Source: Erythrobacteraceae bacterium (lineage in GTDB: Bacteria > Pseudomonadota > Alphaproteobacteria > Sphingomonadales > Sphingomonadaceae). Taken from it: a stretch of DNA of 36,358 nucleotides. The DNA lies in assembly GCA_024642545.1 (NCBI GenBank), contig JAHEAW010000011.1, positions 1 to 36,358 of the forward strand, in the 5' to 3' direction. Positions 1-8,542 of the stretch are shown here, piece after piece. A program made the translations under genes and the position numbers. How positions within the stretch are numbered: position 1 is the stretch's first letter; the number at the start of each line of letters is the position of its first letter. The notes beneath the pieces are model-generated. The model ran no database searches, was not told the origin of the DNA, and was given only the letters and a program-made list of their open reading frames with translations.

Positions 1-1
1 A

Positions 2-259
2 GCACTTGCTCGCTGTCAGGCAGCCATGCCCGATCTCATTCTGCTCGACTGGAATATGCCGGTGATGAGCGGTCTAGATTTTGTCACCGCACTGCGGGCA
101 ATGAACAGCACCAAGCACGCGCGCGTGGTGTTCTGCACTTCCGTTGCGGATCAGTTCAACGTGCATAAGGGTTTCGAAGCAGGCGCGGATGAATTTGTCA
201 CCAAGCCCTTCGATGCCGAGACACTGCTGGCCAAACTGCACCGGATCGGCGCGGCCTGA
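2..259 (+). CDS. Response regulator receiver (CheY-like) protein, 5'-truncated by window edge
   Basis: The reading frame is open from base 2, so the ATG at 26 is internal and the gene starts upstream of the window. The 85 visible residues are the C-terminal two thirds of a receiver domain. They show the phosphoacceptor Asp in LLDWNMP, the switch Thr/Ser region in VVFCTS and the conserved Lys in TKPFD, followed by the last helix. Nothing follows the receiver domain, so this is a stand-alone CheY-type regulator that would be phosphorylated by a histidine kinase and act by protein contact. The partner kinase is not visible. The gene is followed by 77 bp and then modA; no functional link to molybdate uptake is evident. 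Confidence 0.9.
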   Translation, partial: ALARCQAAMPDLILLDWNMPVMSGLDFVTALRAMNSTKHARVVFCTSVADQFNVHKGFEAGADEFVTKPFDAETLLAKLHRIGAA

Positions 260-336
260 CCAAAATGCCGGTGCCGCTCATCGCGCCTGCTGCATAAAAT
301 TGGATTCCATTCGCATATCCCATTAGGCGGACAGCT

Positions 337-1107
337 ATGATGCCACGCTTAATCCTCACTGTCCTGCTCGCGCTCAGCCTTGCTGCATGTACGAGCGAGC
401 AGCCGCGCGGGCCAGTTGTGCTGGCCGCAGCAAGCCTGCAGGACGCCTTGACCGCAGCAGCCGATGCTTGGGCAGCGCAAGGTCATGCCCGCCCCACCCT
501 CTCCTTTGCCGGAAGTCCGGTGCTGGCGCGGCAAGTGGAAAGCGGCGCGCCCGCCGATATCGTGTTTCTGGCCGACGAGCGCTGGATGGATGATCTTGAT
601 GCGAAAGGCCTGCTGGCCCAGGGTACCCGCCGGGCACTGTTCGGTAATCGGCTGGTGCTGGTTGCCCCGGTGCCAGACAATCAGCCTGTCAGCACACAGG
701 ATTTTGCCAGCCTGGTGCACAATCTTGGCGATCAACGGCTTGCGATGGCCGACCCTGACACGGTTCCGGCCGGCCGCTACGGCAAGGCTGCGCTGGTTTC
801 GCTCGGTCTGTGGGACGCGGTAAAAGCCAAGATTGCGCCGACCGAGAATGTCCGTGCGGCGCTCGCGCTGGTCGAACGCGGTGAAGCGCCGCTGGGGCTG
901 GTCTATGACAGCGATCTGTTTGCCAGTTCGCGCGTGCGGCTGGCCGCAGCGCTTCCTGCATCTGCGCAGCCACCGATCCAATATCCGGTGGCTATTCTCG
1001 CTGGCTCGAAAAATCACGATACACATGCGTTTCTCGATTTTCTATCATCCTCGCAGGCTGCGCAGATTTTTCAGCATTTTCGCTTCACCCGATTGGCCCA
1101 GCAATGA
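337..1107 (+). CDS. modA: Molybdate ABC transporter substrate-binding lipoprotein
   Basis: This 256-residue protein is the periplasmic binding component of the ModABC molybdate importer. The N-terminus is a lipoprotein signal peptide with the lipobox LAAC (Cys18). The mature part has the ModA pattern of an early AAASLQDA segment that binds oxyanion, then SGAPADIVFLAD and TVPAGRYGKAAL. An AGGCGG Shine-Dalgarno sits six bases before the first of two tandem ATGs. The stop overlaps the start of modB (ATGA), so translation is coupled. I saw no ModE-type operator in the 77 bp upstream. Specificity for molybdate over tungstate cannot be told from sequence alone. Confidence 0.95.
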   Translation: MMPRLILTVLLALSLAACTSEQPRGPVVLAAASLQDALTAAADAWAAQGHARPTLSFAGSPVLARQVESGAPADIVFLADERWMDDLDAKGLLAQGTRRALFGNRLVLVAPVPDNQPVSTQDFASLVHNLGDQRLAMADPDTVPAGRYGKAALVSLGLWDAVKAKIAPTENVRAALALVERGEAPLGLVYDSDLFASSRVRLAAALPASAQPPIQYPVAILAGSKNHDTHAFLDFLSSSQAAQIFQHFRFTRLAQQ

Positions 1108-1796
1108 TCACTTCCGCTGAATGGTCAATCATTGGCCTCTCGCTCAAGGTCAGTCTGGTCGCGATTACCTTGACCCTGCCGCTGGCCTACGCGCTCGCCT
1201 GGCTGCTCGCGCGTCGACTTTTTCCCGGCCGTTCGCTACTCGATGCTCTCGTCCATTTGCCGCTGGTAGTGCCCCCGGTGGTAACCGGCTGGCTGCTGCT
1301 GATCCTGTTTGGGCGCACCGGCCCACTTGGGATGATGCTGGAGAACTTGTTCGGGATCAGCCTGGTGTTCCGCTGGACTGGCGCAGCGGTGGCCGCTGCT
1401 GTGATGGCGCTGCCGCTGATGGTGCGCGCCATGCGGCTGTCGATCGAAGCAGTCGATCGACGGTTGGTCGGGGCTGCGCGCACGCTGGGGGCCAGCCCAT
1501 GGCATGCCTTCCGCACGATCACCCTGCCGCTCAGCTTGCCGGGAATTCTGGCGGGGGCGATGCTCGGCTTCGCACGCTCCCTCGGTGAATTCGGCGCGAC
1601 GATCACATTTGTGTCCAATATCCCCGGCCAGACGCGGACCTTGCCACTGGCAATCTACACCGGCTTGCAGGTCCCCGGCGGGGAAAGCGATGTCACCCGC
1701 TTAGCAATCATGTCGATCCTGCTATCACTGAGCGCGCTGCTGGTGAGTGAATGGCTGATCCGCCGTGCAAACGGAGCGCGCGCCCATGTCGTTTGA
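1104..1796 (+). CDS. modB: Molybdate ABC transporter permease
   Basis: A 230-residue inner-membrane permease with about five hydrophobic helices. The cytoplasmic EAA loop, reading GAARTLGASPWHAFRTITLP near residues 122-141, is the contact site for the ATPase. It follows modA with an ATGA overlap and overlaps modC by about 11 bases, making a three-gene transport operon. Length and the LPLVVPPVVTGW and SLGEFGATITF segments match ModB/CysW-type permeases. The genomic neighbours settle the choice of ModB over the sulfate relatives. Confidence 0.95.
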   Translation: MITSAEWSIIGLSLKVSLVAITLTLPLAYALAWLLARRLFPGRSLLDALVHLPLVVPPVVTGWLLLILFGRTGPLGMMLENLFGISLVFRWTGAAVAAAVMALPLMVRAMRLSIEAVDRRLVGAARTLGASPWHAFRTITLPLSLPGILAGAMLGFARSLGEFGATITFVSNIPGQTRTLPLAIYTGLQVPGGESDVTRLAIMSILLSLSALLVSEWLIRRANGARAHVV

Positions 1797-2433
1797 AATC
1801 GCTTTGCGGCACCGCATTGGCGAGTGCGAACTGTCGGTCCAGTTTGCCGTTCAGGATCAGGTACTTGGGCTGACCGGCCCGTCAGGCGCAGGCAAGACCA
1901 GTCTGCTTAATTGTATCGCCGGGCTTATTCGGCCTGCGCAGGGACGGATCGTGGTCGGCAGCAGAGTGCTGGCTGATACGCACAGCGGGTTGTCCGTGCC
2001 GATCGAACAGCGCCATGCAGGCTATGTTTTTCAGGATGCGCGCCTGTTTCCGCACATGAATGTGGCGGCAAATCTTGCCTACGGACGGCGCCGGGCGGAC
2101 GCGGCGCCCCGTTCAATCGATTCAGCGATGGTGCAAGAAGTACTGGGCATCACTCAGCTTGCAAACAGGTCGCCCGATACCTTGTCGGGCGGCGAGGTGC
2201 GGCGCGTAGCAATTGCCCGCGCATTATTGTCAGGCCCGCAATTCCTGTTGCTGGATGAGCCCCTGGCCTCGCTCGATCAGCCGCGCGCGCTGGAAATTCT
2301 CTCGATGATCGAAGATCTTGTCCGGGAAATCAGAATTCCGGTCCTGTTCGTCACGCATCAGCCTGACTTGCTGGAGCAGCTTGCCAGTAACATCCTTGAA
2401 TTACCGCAAAGCCCCTTGCCGCTGCAGCGGTAG
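1786..2433 (+). CDS. modC: Molybdate ABC transporter ATP-binding protein, short form without TOBE domain
   Basis: ATPase of the ModABC importer. The start is placed at ATG 1786 (MSFEIAL) rather than the ORF-track start at 1765, because ModC proteins begin at this strand and the overlap with modB is then short. It shows Walker A GPSGAGKTS (about residue 31), Q-loop FQDARLFPHMNV, signature LSGGEVRR, Walker B FLLLDEP and the switch His in FVTHQ. At 215 residues it stops just after the nucleotide-binding domain. E. coli ModC is about 350 residues and carries a C-terminal molybdate-binding TOBE region. This copy therefore should lack that trans-inhibition module. No remnant is visible after the stop. 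Confidence 0.93.
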   Translation: MSFEIALRHRIGECELSVQFAVQDQVLGLTGPSGAGKTSLLNCIAGLIRPAQGRIVVGSRVLADTHSGLSVPIEQRHAGYVFQDARLFPHMNVAANLAYGRRRADAAPRSIDSAMVQEVLGITQLANRSPDTLSGGEVRRVAIARALLSGPQFLLLDEPLASLDQPRALEILSMIEDLVREIRIPVLFVTHQPDLLEQLASNILELPQSPLPLQR

Positions 2434-2477
2434 CCCCGCTAAGACCCTTATGATCGAACCCCAGAACGAGGACAATC

Positions 2478-3002
2478 ATGGCCCTATCGCTCCATTCGGC
2501 ACTCGTGCCCAGTATGCTGCAAATTCTTGGATCGCTCGATAAGATGCTCGAAAAGGCGCAGGCATGGTGTGATGACCATGAGCACGCCCACAGCGAGCTC
2601 ATCGAAGCTCGCCTGATCGATGACATGCTGCCATTTGCCTATCAGGTGAAAAGCTGCTGGGCGCATTCAGCGCTTGCCATCCACGGCGTTCGGGAGGGTA
2701 TGTTTTCGCCAGAGACCAGCCCGCCGCCCAATAGCTTTGGCGGCCTGCAAGACAAGGTGAGGGAAGCGGCGGCGACGCTGGGGGCGGTTACTGAAGATGA
2801 ACTGGAAGCCCTGACGACCAAGCCAGTGCAGTTTCGGATCGGCGACAAGTTCTCAATGGATTTTACCGGGCAGGACTTCCTGCTCAGCTTCAGCCAGCCG
2901 AACTTCTATTTCCATGCCGCTACCGCCTATGACATCCTGAGGATGAAGGGCGTGCCGGTCGGCAAGCGCGATTATCTTGGCGCGCTGCGAACCACAGTCT
3001 GA
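2478..3002 (+). CDS. DUF1993 family protein
   Basis: A 174-residue soluble protein that I recognise as DUF1993 from its pattern: an N-terminal LHSALVPSMLQILGSLDKML helix, an ARLIDDMLPFAYQV segment and a C-terminal SQPNFYFHAATAYDILR followed by GVPVGKRDYLG. The fold is a DinB-like four-helix bundle. Function is unknown. A GAGGA Shine-Dalgarno lies five bases before ATG 2478. It begins 44 bases after modC and may be read from the same transcript, but nothing ties it to molybdate. A DUF481 protein follows 10 bases later. Confidence 0.85.
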   Translation: MALSLHSALVPSMLQILGSLDKMLEKAQAWCDDHEHAHSELIEARLIDDMLPFAYQVKSCWAHSALAIHGVREGMFSPETSPPPNSFGGLQDKVREAAATLGAVTEDELEALTTKPVQFRIGDKFSMDFTGQDFLLSFSQPNFYFHAATAYDILRMKGVPVGKRDYLGALRTTV

Positions 3003-3012
3003 GAGTTTAAGA

Positions 3013-3936
3013 ATGAGAATTCGATATCTGGCGGCCGCGGCTGCAATCCCGATCCTGTGTTCTGCGGCACCTGCCTGTGCTCAGTTACCAGATCCCGTGC
3101 GGGCGATGATTGATGCGGCAATGGCTACCGGCGATACGGGCAAGGTTGATACTGTGATCGGCCTCGCCAAGCAGACCAACCCCGATGATAAAGCTGAAAT
3201 TGACGCACTGGCAGCCCGATTTCATCAGCAGCAGGCAAAGCTTGCAGCGCAGCAGGCAGCGGCCAAGGAAGCACAGCTCCGCAGCGCCGGCCTACTTCAG
3301 AACTGGAGTGGGCGCGGCGAAATTGGCGCGGTCCGATCGAGCGGCAACACCAGCAATATCGGCGTGACCGCCAGCCTGAAGCTGAAGCGCACAGGCATCG
3401 ATTGGGAACACAAATTTCGCGCAGTGATTGATTATCAGCGCAGCAACGCTATCACGACCCGTAACCGACTGTTGGCCGCCTATGAACCCAATTACAAACT
3501 GTCAAAACGATTGTTTCTTTACGGTTTGACGCAATATGAAAGGGACCGCTTTCAGGGCTTTTCGGCGCGCTATTCACTCTCCGCGGGTGCAGGATACAAA
3601 GTGATCGATGGTGAAACAGTCCACCTGTCGGTCAAAGCGGGACCAGCCTACCGACGCACCCAGTTGCTGACTGGTGGGACCGATAATAATCTGGCCGGGC
3701 TGGCTGGGCTAGACTTCAACGCTGCACTGACCAAGCGGCTCAAACTGACCCAGACCGCCAGCGCCTTTGTCCAGTCAGGCAACAGCACGTACACCTCTGA
3801 TACAGGGCTGGAAGCGGACCTTGGCGGCGATCTGGTTGCGCGCCTGTCTTATGGGGTCGAATATGACACTAATCCGCCGCTCGGTTCTGTCAAAACCGAT
3901 ACGCGCAGCGGCGTGACCTTGATTTACGGCTTTTAA
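3013..3936 (+). CDS. DUF481 family outer-membrane beta-barrel protein
   Basis: A 307-residue secreted protein. ATG 3013 (MRIRYLAAAAAIP) is preferred over the track start at 2977, because only this start gives a proper signal peptide, with a likely cut after ACA near residue 23. An Ala/Gln-rich helical stretch follows (about 55-90). Then come alternating amphipathic strands starting GRGEIGAVRSSGNTSNIG and ending with the terminal aromatic YGF expected of an outer-membrane barrel. This is the YdiY-like salt-induced outer membrane protein family (DUF481), whose function is poorly defined. Its stop shares the bases TTAA with the stop of the convergent gene. Confidence 0.85.
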   Translation: MRIRYLAAAAAIPILCSAAPACAQLPDPVRAMIDAAMATGDTGKVDTVIGLAKQTNPDDKAEIDALAARFHQQQAKLAAQQAAAKEAQLRSAGLLQNWSGRGEIGAVRSSGNTSNIGVTASLKLKRTGIDWEHKFRAVIDYQRSNAITTRNRLLAAYEPNYKLSKRLFLYGLTQYERDRFQGFSARYSLSAGAGYKVIDGETVHLSVKAGPAYRRTQLLTGGTDNNLAGLAGLDFNAALTKRLKLTQTASAFVQSGNSTYTSDTGLEADLGGDLVARLSYGVEYDTNPPLGSVKTDTRSGVTLIYGF

Positions 3937-4610
3937 CGCGGGCGGGCGAACCAGATAGTATGGCGCGGGCCCTTGTTATTGGGCCGCGCGCGCACTTCGC
4001 GCATTTCAACTGCAAAGCCGCAAGATTCAATCTTGCGGGTGAACTTGTGATCGGGCGCCGCGGACCAGATTGCCAGCACACCGCGTTTGGTGAGCGCCTG
4101 ACGCGCAAAACGCAGGCCTTCACGCGAATAGAGCCGGTTGTTTTCCTCTCGCACCAGCCCGTCCGGCCCGTTATCGACGTCGAGCAGGATTGCATCATAA
4201 GGATCACCGCCCGCCGCTGCTTGTTCGATCGCATCGCCCACGTCGCCCATGCGCAAAGTCATCCGCGGGTCATCAAGGCATTGTCCCGTCAATTCCGCCA
4301 TGGGGCCCCTTGCCCAGGCGATGATTTCGGGCACAAGTTCGACCACAGTTGCATGGCCCGCCGCGCCAATTCGCCGTAGCGCAGCGCGCAAGGTAAAGCC
4401 CATGCCATATCCGCCCACCAGCACATGCGGGGCAGAATCACCCAGCAAATCAAGCGCCAGATCGGCCAATTGCTCTTCTGAAAATTGCATCCGCGTGCTC
4501 ATGAGCTCGTTCCGCCCAAGCGCAATGATAAAGTCGCGGCCATGGGTAAACAGCCGCAAGGTCTCCCCTTCGGGGACATGCGCGGTAGCGATCAGTTCAC
4601 GTGCCAGCAT
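3933..4610 (-). CDS. Spermidine-synthase-fold SAM-dependent methyltransferase-like protein
   Basis: A 225-residue protein with the Rossmann core of spermidine synthase-like enzymes. VLVGGYGMGFTLRAAL near residue 62 is the nucleotide-binding loop, VVELVPEI is the acidic ribose-binding strand, and YDAILLDVDNGPDGLV is the motif corresponding to the catalytic aspartates. It lacks the N-terminal beta domain of true polyamine synthases and is shorter than SpeE, so a polyamine role is doubtful. Sphingomonads commonly carry this as a spermidine synthase annotation. It starts three bases after the stop of the metallohydrolase gene upstream, so the two are co-translated. Confidence 0.8.
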   Translation of the reverse strand: MLARELIATAHVPEGETLRLFTHGRDFIIALGRNELMSTRMQFSEEQLADLALDLLGDSAPHVLVGGYGMGFTLRAALRRIGAAGHATVVELVPEIIAWARGPMAELTGQCLDDPRMTLRMGDVGDAIEQAAAGGDPYDAILLDVDNGPDGLVREENNRLYSREGLRFARQALTKRGVLAIWSAAPDHKFTRKIESCGFAVEMREVRARPNNKGPRHTIWFARPR

Positions 4611-4613
4611 CTT

Positions 4614-5669
4614 TCAGACTATCTCATCTTCATCAAACAGCCCGTCGGCCAGTGCCGCTTCTTCGATTTCGGTCAAGCGATGGTGTGCCGTGCCCGGCAT
4701 TGCGACTTCGGCGACATGAACCAGCGCGTCGCCCTGATTGACCACCGGCAAATTGCTACGCCCGATGATCACTCCGGCAATGGGTGTCACGACGGGGATA
4801 TCGGTGTCGCCAAACGGATCGGCAAGATAACCAACCACTTCTTCGTCCTCGACAAACGATCCGCAGGCTTTGGTGGTGCGAAAAATACCTCCCATCGGCG
4901 CTCTTAGCCACATGGTCCGGCGGCTCTGGATCGATTTCGCCCCAACTTTGCGCGGCAGCTTTACGCCCATTCCCAGATGCGCCATCACGCGCAAAATACC
5001 TTGCACCCCGATCCGGATACCCAGCTCATCAAAACGCAGCGCCTCGCCCGCTTCTAGCAGCAACACATCGCAGCCATTTTCTACCGCCGTCTGGCGCAGC
5101 GATCCCTCGCGCAGATTAGCCACGATCACTGCTGGCGCGCCGAAAATTTGCGCCAGTTCATTGGCCACTGGGCGGTCGGCACTGATTCGGATTTGCGGCA
5201 GGTTTTCGCGGTGCAATCCCGCTGAGTGAATATCGATCCCGATGCTGCAGCGAGCGATGACTTCATTGGTAAAATGATGCGCCAATTGCGCAGCCAGCGA
5301 ACCGCGTGCAGAACCTGGAAAGCACCGGTTTAGATCGCGCCGGTCAGGCAGGTAGCGCTGATGTGCCACAAAGCCATAAGCATTGACGATCGGGATACAC
5401 AGCAAAGTGCCTGCCAGCCGCTTGGGAGAAATTGCTTTCTGCAACCGGCGCATGATCTCCACCCCGATGATTTCATCGCCGTGCACACTGCCGCTGACAA
5501 ACATCACCGGACCCGGACGCTTGCCGTGGATGACGCGCACTCGCAGCGCAATTTCGGTATCAGTCGATAGCCGACTAACCGGGATATCGACCGTCATCGC
5601 GGAGCCCGGTGCGACCATATGCCCGCCAATTTCAAATGGTGCAGGTGTAGCAGCTGCGGCCTTGGGCAT
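4614..5669 (-). CDS. Succinylglutamate desuccinylase/aspartoacylase (AstE/AspA) family zinc hydrolase
   Basis: A protein of about 351 residues in the M14-like aspartoacylase family. It has the zinc ligands in GSVHGDEIIGVE (His and Glu) and the third His in DIHSAG, followed by an arginine-rich substrate region and a C-terminal beta domain. These enzymes remove acyl groups from N-acyl amino acids or act on related amides. No other arginine-catabolism (ast) gene is nearby, so the substrate is unknown. The start is uncertain: GTG 5678 and ATG 5669 are both in frame and neither has a strong Shine-Dalgarno. It lies just beyond the pnp terminator and leads a two-gene unit with the methyltransferase-like gene. 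Confidence 0.85.
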   Translation of the reverse strand: MPKAAAATPAPFEIGGHMVAPGSAMTVDIPVSRLSTDTEIALRVRVIHGKRPGPVMFVSGSVHGDEIIGVEIMRRLQKAISPKRLAGTLLCIPIVNAYGFVAHQRYLPDRRDLNRCFPGSARGSLAAQLAHHFTNEVIARCSIGIDIHSAGLHRENLPQIRISADRPVANELAQIFGAPAVIVANLREGSLRQTAVENGCDVLLLEAGEALRFDELGIRIGVQGILRVMAHLGMGVKLPRKVGAKSIQSRRTMWLRAPMGGIFRTTKACGSFVEDEEVVGYLADPFGDTDIPVVTPIAGVIIGRSNLPVVNQGDALVHVAEVAMPGTAHHRLTEIEEAALADGLFDEDEIV

Positions 5670-5724
5670 CGGGTTCACTTTTCGTAATCGGCAGAGACAA
5701 TCCCTGTCTGCCTGCAGCGCGGTG

Positions 5725-5757
5725 AAAAGAAAAGGGCCGCGAGTTTCCCCGCGGCCC
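5725..5757 (-). terminator. Rho-independent terminator after pnp
   Basis: On the minus strand the sequence forms the perfect 8-bp stem GGGCCGCG / CGCGGCCC around an 8-base loop and then runs into TTTTCTTTT. It lies 21 bases after the pnp stop and before the start of the next minus-strand gene, so it should end the long rimP-to-pnp transcript. Confidence 0.9.
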
Positions 5758-5778
5758 CTTCGTTACATCAAGACGAGA

Positions 5779-8094
5779 TCAATCGTCCTTCAGGAAGTCC
5801 GGCATGTGGTTGGCATTGCCTTCATTTGAGGCACCCCTGTCACCATTACCCCTGTCACCATTACCCCGGTCACCGTTACCACGTTCGCCGCCGCCGCGCG
5901 GCCCACGATCACGGCCACCCCGACGCGGGCCGCGATCGCCGCGCCCTTCACCTCTGGGGCCCCGGTCACTGCGTGGTTCACGCGGCGGACGGGTATCCTC
6001 AAGCACTTCACCGGTTTCCTGATCGACTACGCGCATCGACAAGCGGACCTTGCCGCGCTGATCGATCTCGAGCACCTTGACCTTCACTTCCTGCCCTTCG
6101 GACACGACGTCAGTCGGCTTTTCGACCCGCTCGTTCTTCATTTCTGACACGTGGACAAGACCGTCCTTACCGCCCATGAAGTTCACGAAAGCACCGAAAT
6201 CGACGATATTGACGACCTTGCCGTCATAGACCTTGCCGACTTCTGCCTCTTCCACAATCCCGGCGATCCACTTGCGGGCCGCTTCGATCTGGCTGACGTC
6301 GGAAGAGGAAATCTTGATCAGACCTTCATCATCGATGTCGACCTTGGCGCCAGTTTCAGCGACGATTTCACGAATGACCTTGCCGCCCGTTCCAATGATG
6401 TCACGGATCTTCGACTTGTCGATCTGCATCGTTTCGATCCGCGGTGCGTGAGCCGAAAGTTCGGTCCGCGCGCCGGTCAGCGCCTTGGCCATTTCACCCA
6501 GAATATGCGCACGGCCAGCCTTGGCCTGCGCCAATGCCTTCGTCATGATTTCCTGAGTGATCCCGGCAACCTTGATGTCCATCTGCATCGTGGTGATACC
6601 TTTTTCGGTACCGGCCACCTTGAAGTCCATGTCGCCCAAGTGATCTTCATCACCCAGAATGTCGGACAGTACAGTGAAATCGTCACCCTCAAGGATCAGA
6701 CCCATCGCGATACCAGAAACAGGGCGAACCACCGGCACACCGGCATCCATCATCGACAGACAGCCGCCGCAGATCGTCGCCATCGAAGACGAGCCATTGG
6801 ACTCGGTAATGTCGCTGAGAACGCGGATGGTGTAAGGGAAATCTTCCTTTGAAGGCAGTACCGCACGCAGCGCGCGCCATGCCAGCTTACCATGGCCGAT
6901 ATCGCGGCGGCTCGGTGCACCAAAGCGGCCAACTTCGCCGACCGAATAGGGTGGGAAGTTGTAATGCAGCATGAAGTTCGAATAAGTCAGACCTTCAAGC
7001 CCATCGATCATCTGCTCGCTGTCCTTGGTGCCCAGCGTGGTGGTGCAGATCGCCTGCGTTTCACCGCGGGTGAACAGCGACGAACCATGCGCCCGCGGCA
7101 GGAAGCCGACGATAGCTTCGATCTGGCGCACTTCGTCGGTCTTGCGTCCGTCGATGCGAGTGCCGTCCTTCAGGATAGCGCCGCGAACGATTTCAGCTTC
7201 CAGCTTCTTGACGACCTTGCCGGCCGCCATCTGCGTCTGGCCGTCAGCGTCAGCAAAGGCCTCCTTGGCCTTGGCCCGCACCGCGTTCAATGCATTCGAA
7301 CGTTCCGACTTGTCGGTCAGCTTGTATGCCGCCGCAATATCGCCGCCGATAATGCCCTTGAGCTTGTCCTTGATCGCGGAATTATCCGAAACAGCGACTT
7401 CCCAAGGCTCCTTGGCGGCTTGTTCGGCCAGGTCGATGATCAGGTTTACAACCTTCTTGATCTCGTCATGCGCGAACATAACCGCGCCGAGCATGATTTC
7501 TTCCGAAAGTTCTTTCGCTTCGGATTCGACCATCATCACGGCATTGCCAGTTGCGGCAACAATCAGATCAAGTGCGCCTTCTGCGGCTACGTTCTGCGCC
7601 GGGTTGAGCGTATATTCGCCGTCTTCATAGCCTATGCGTGCTGCACCGATCGGCCCCATGAAGGGGACGCCGGAAATGGTCAGCGCAGCCGATGCTGCGA
7701 TCATTGCAACGATATCAGGCTCGGTCTCGCCGTCATAGGACAGGACCTGCGCGATAACGTTGATTTCGTTATAGAACCCTTCGGGGAACAGCGGGCGTAC
7801 GGGGCGGTCGATCAGGCGGCTGGTCAGCGTTTCCTTTTCGGTCGCACCGCGTTCCCGCTTGAAGAAGCCGCCGGGAATCCGACCAGCTGCAGAGAATTTT
7901 TCCTGATAGTGTACGGTCAGCGGGAAGAAATCCTGGCCTTCCTTTACACTCTTGGCGGCAGTCACGGCGCACAGCACCACTGTTTCGCCATAAGTAGCCA
8001 GTACCGCGCCATTGGCTTGACGGGCAATGCGGCCGGTTTCGAGGGTGAGGGTTTTGCCGCCCCATTCCATCGATACGGTTTTTGTGTCGAACAT
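5779..8094 (-). CDS. pnp: Polyribonucleotide nucleotidyltransferase (PNPase)
   Basis: A 771-residue 3'-to-5' phosphorolytic exoribonuclease, the core exonuclease of RNA decay. Two RNase PH domains occupy the first 550 residues, with the catalytic [16 protein letters not shown] and [16 protein letters not shown] segments. Next come a KH domain ([19 protein letters not shown]) and an S1 domain ([18 protein letters not shown]). The C-terminal tail is unusually Arg/Gly/Asp rich and ends in three RGNGD-type repeats, adding an RGG-like disordered segment. An AGAAGG Shine-Dalgarno precedes ATG 8094. The rpsO-pnp order is the classical one; PNPase often autoregulates through a structured leader. Confidence 0.98.
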   Translation of the reverse strand: MFDTKTVSMEWGGKTLTLETGRIARQANGAVLATYGETVVLCAVTAAKSVKEGQDFFPLTVHYQEKFSAAGRIPGGFFKRERGATEKETLTSRLIDRPVRPLFPEGFYNEINVIAQVLSYDGETEPDIVAMIAASAALTISGVPFMGPIGAARIGYEDGEYTLNPAQNVAAEGALDLIVAATGNAVMMVESEAKELSEEIMLGAVMFAHDEIKKVVNLIIDLAEQAAKEPWEVAVSDNSAIKDKLKGIIGGDIAAAYKLTDKSERSNALNAVRAKAKEAFADADGQTQMAAGKVVKKLEAEIVRGAILKDGTRIDGRKTDEVRQIEAIVGFLPRAHGSSLFTRGETQAICTTTLGTKDSEQMIDGLEGLTYSNFMLHYNFPPYSVGEVGRFGAPSRRDIGHGKLAWRALRAVLPSKEDFPYTIRVLSDITESNGSSSMATICGGCLSMMDAGVPVVRPVSGIAMGLILEGDDFTVLSDILGDEDHLGDMDFKVAGTEKGITTMQMDIKVAGITQEIMTKALAQAKAGRAHILGEMAKALTGARTELSAHAPRIETMQIDKSKIRDIIGTGGKVIREIVAETGAKVDIDDEGLIKISSSDVSQIEAARKWIAGIVEEAEVGKVYDGKVVNIVDFGAFVNFMGGKDGLVHVSEMKNERVEKPTDVVSEGQEVKVKVLEIDQRGKVRLSMRVVDQETGEVLEDTRPPREPRSDRGPRGEGRGDRGPRRGGRDRGPRGGGERGNGDRGNGDRGNGDRGASNEGNANHMPDFLKDD
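5836..5880 (-). repeat. Three 15-bp tandem repeats inside pnp encoding GNGDR
   Basis: Three consecutive 15-base units (plus strand CCTGTCACCATTACC, the third with two substitutions) encode repeated Gly-Asn-Gly-Asp-Arg in the disordered tail of PNPase. The near identity of the first two copies suggests recent slippage or unequal exchange, so copy number probably varies between strains. Confidence 0.85.
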
Positions 8095-8231
8095 GTATTT
8101 TCCTTCTGAACCCGCCAGCCATATTGCTACGCGGGGCCTTCTTGTTTCCGAGAGTACCGGCCCGGACCGGTGCAGGGCTGTTTGCGCCCCTTGGGCTTCC
8201 TGCCGAATTGCAGAAGCGGCCCTTAAGCGAA

Positions 8232-8256
8232 GGGCGGCCCCTTATCAGGACCGCCC
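8232..8256 (-). promoter_or_regulatory. Stem-loop in the rpsO-pnp intergenic region
   Basis: A 9-bp stem (GGGCGGTCC / GGGCCGCCC, one G-U pair) with a 7-base loop lies 11 bases after the rpsO stop in the 173-bp gap before pnp. No clear U-run follows on the minus strand, so it is a weak terminator. In E. coli the corresponding gap holds a leaky terminator and an RNase III hairpin used in pnp autoregulation. A similar role here is inference. A second small inverted repeat, ACCGG/CCGGT, lies nearer the pnp start around 8157-8172. Confidence 0.55.
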
Positions 8257-8267
8257 CTCGAAAACTC

Positions 8268-8537
8268 TTATTTACGCAGACCCAGCTTCTGGATCAGGGC
8301 GTTATAGCGCTCCACATCGACCTTCTTGAGGTAGGCGAGCAGGCTGCGACGCTTGTTGACCATCGTCAGCAGGCCGCGCCGGGAATGGTTATCCTTGTGG
8401 TTAGCCTTGAAGTGATCGGTCAGGTTGCGAATACGTTCAGTCAGAATAGCGACCTGGACTTCCGGCGAACCGGTATCACCCTTGGTACGGGCATTGTCCA
8501 CGATAACTTCCTGTTTGCGTTCTGCAGTAACTGTCAT
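8268..8537 (-). CDS. rpsO: 30S ribosomal protein S15
   Basis: An 89-residue primary 16S rRNA-binding protein of the small subunit platform. It is full length, with the family pattern [35 protein letters not shown] and [18 protein letters not shown]. Its Shine-Dalgarno GGAG lies within the last codons of truB, five bases before the truB stop is passed. This places the two genes on one transcript with close translational linkage. The gene leads into pnp after a structured gap. Confidence 0.98.
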   Translation of the reverse strand: MTVTAERKQEVIVDNARTKGDTGSPEVQVAILTERIRNLTDHFKANHKDNHSRRGLLTMVNKRRSLLAYLKKVDVERYNALIQKLGLRK

Positions 8538-8542
8538 TCATT

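Noticed and set aside
5836-5880. Short tandem repeats considered as a CRISPR-like array
   Set aside because: Units are 15 bp with no spacers and are in frame within pnp.
6892-8109. 405-residue plus-strand ORF opposite pnp
   Set aside because: Shadow frame of the highly conserved pnp gene; its translation has no domain pattern. The same reasoning removes the long ORFs opposite infB (12333-13235, 14166-14987), nusA (15600-16844, 17013-18071) and modA (349-1026).
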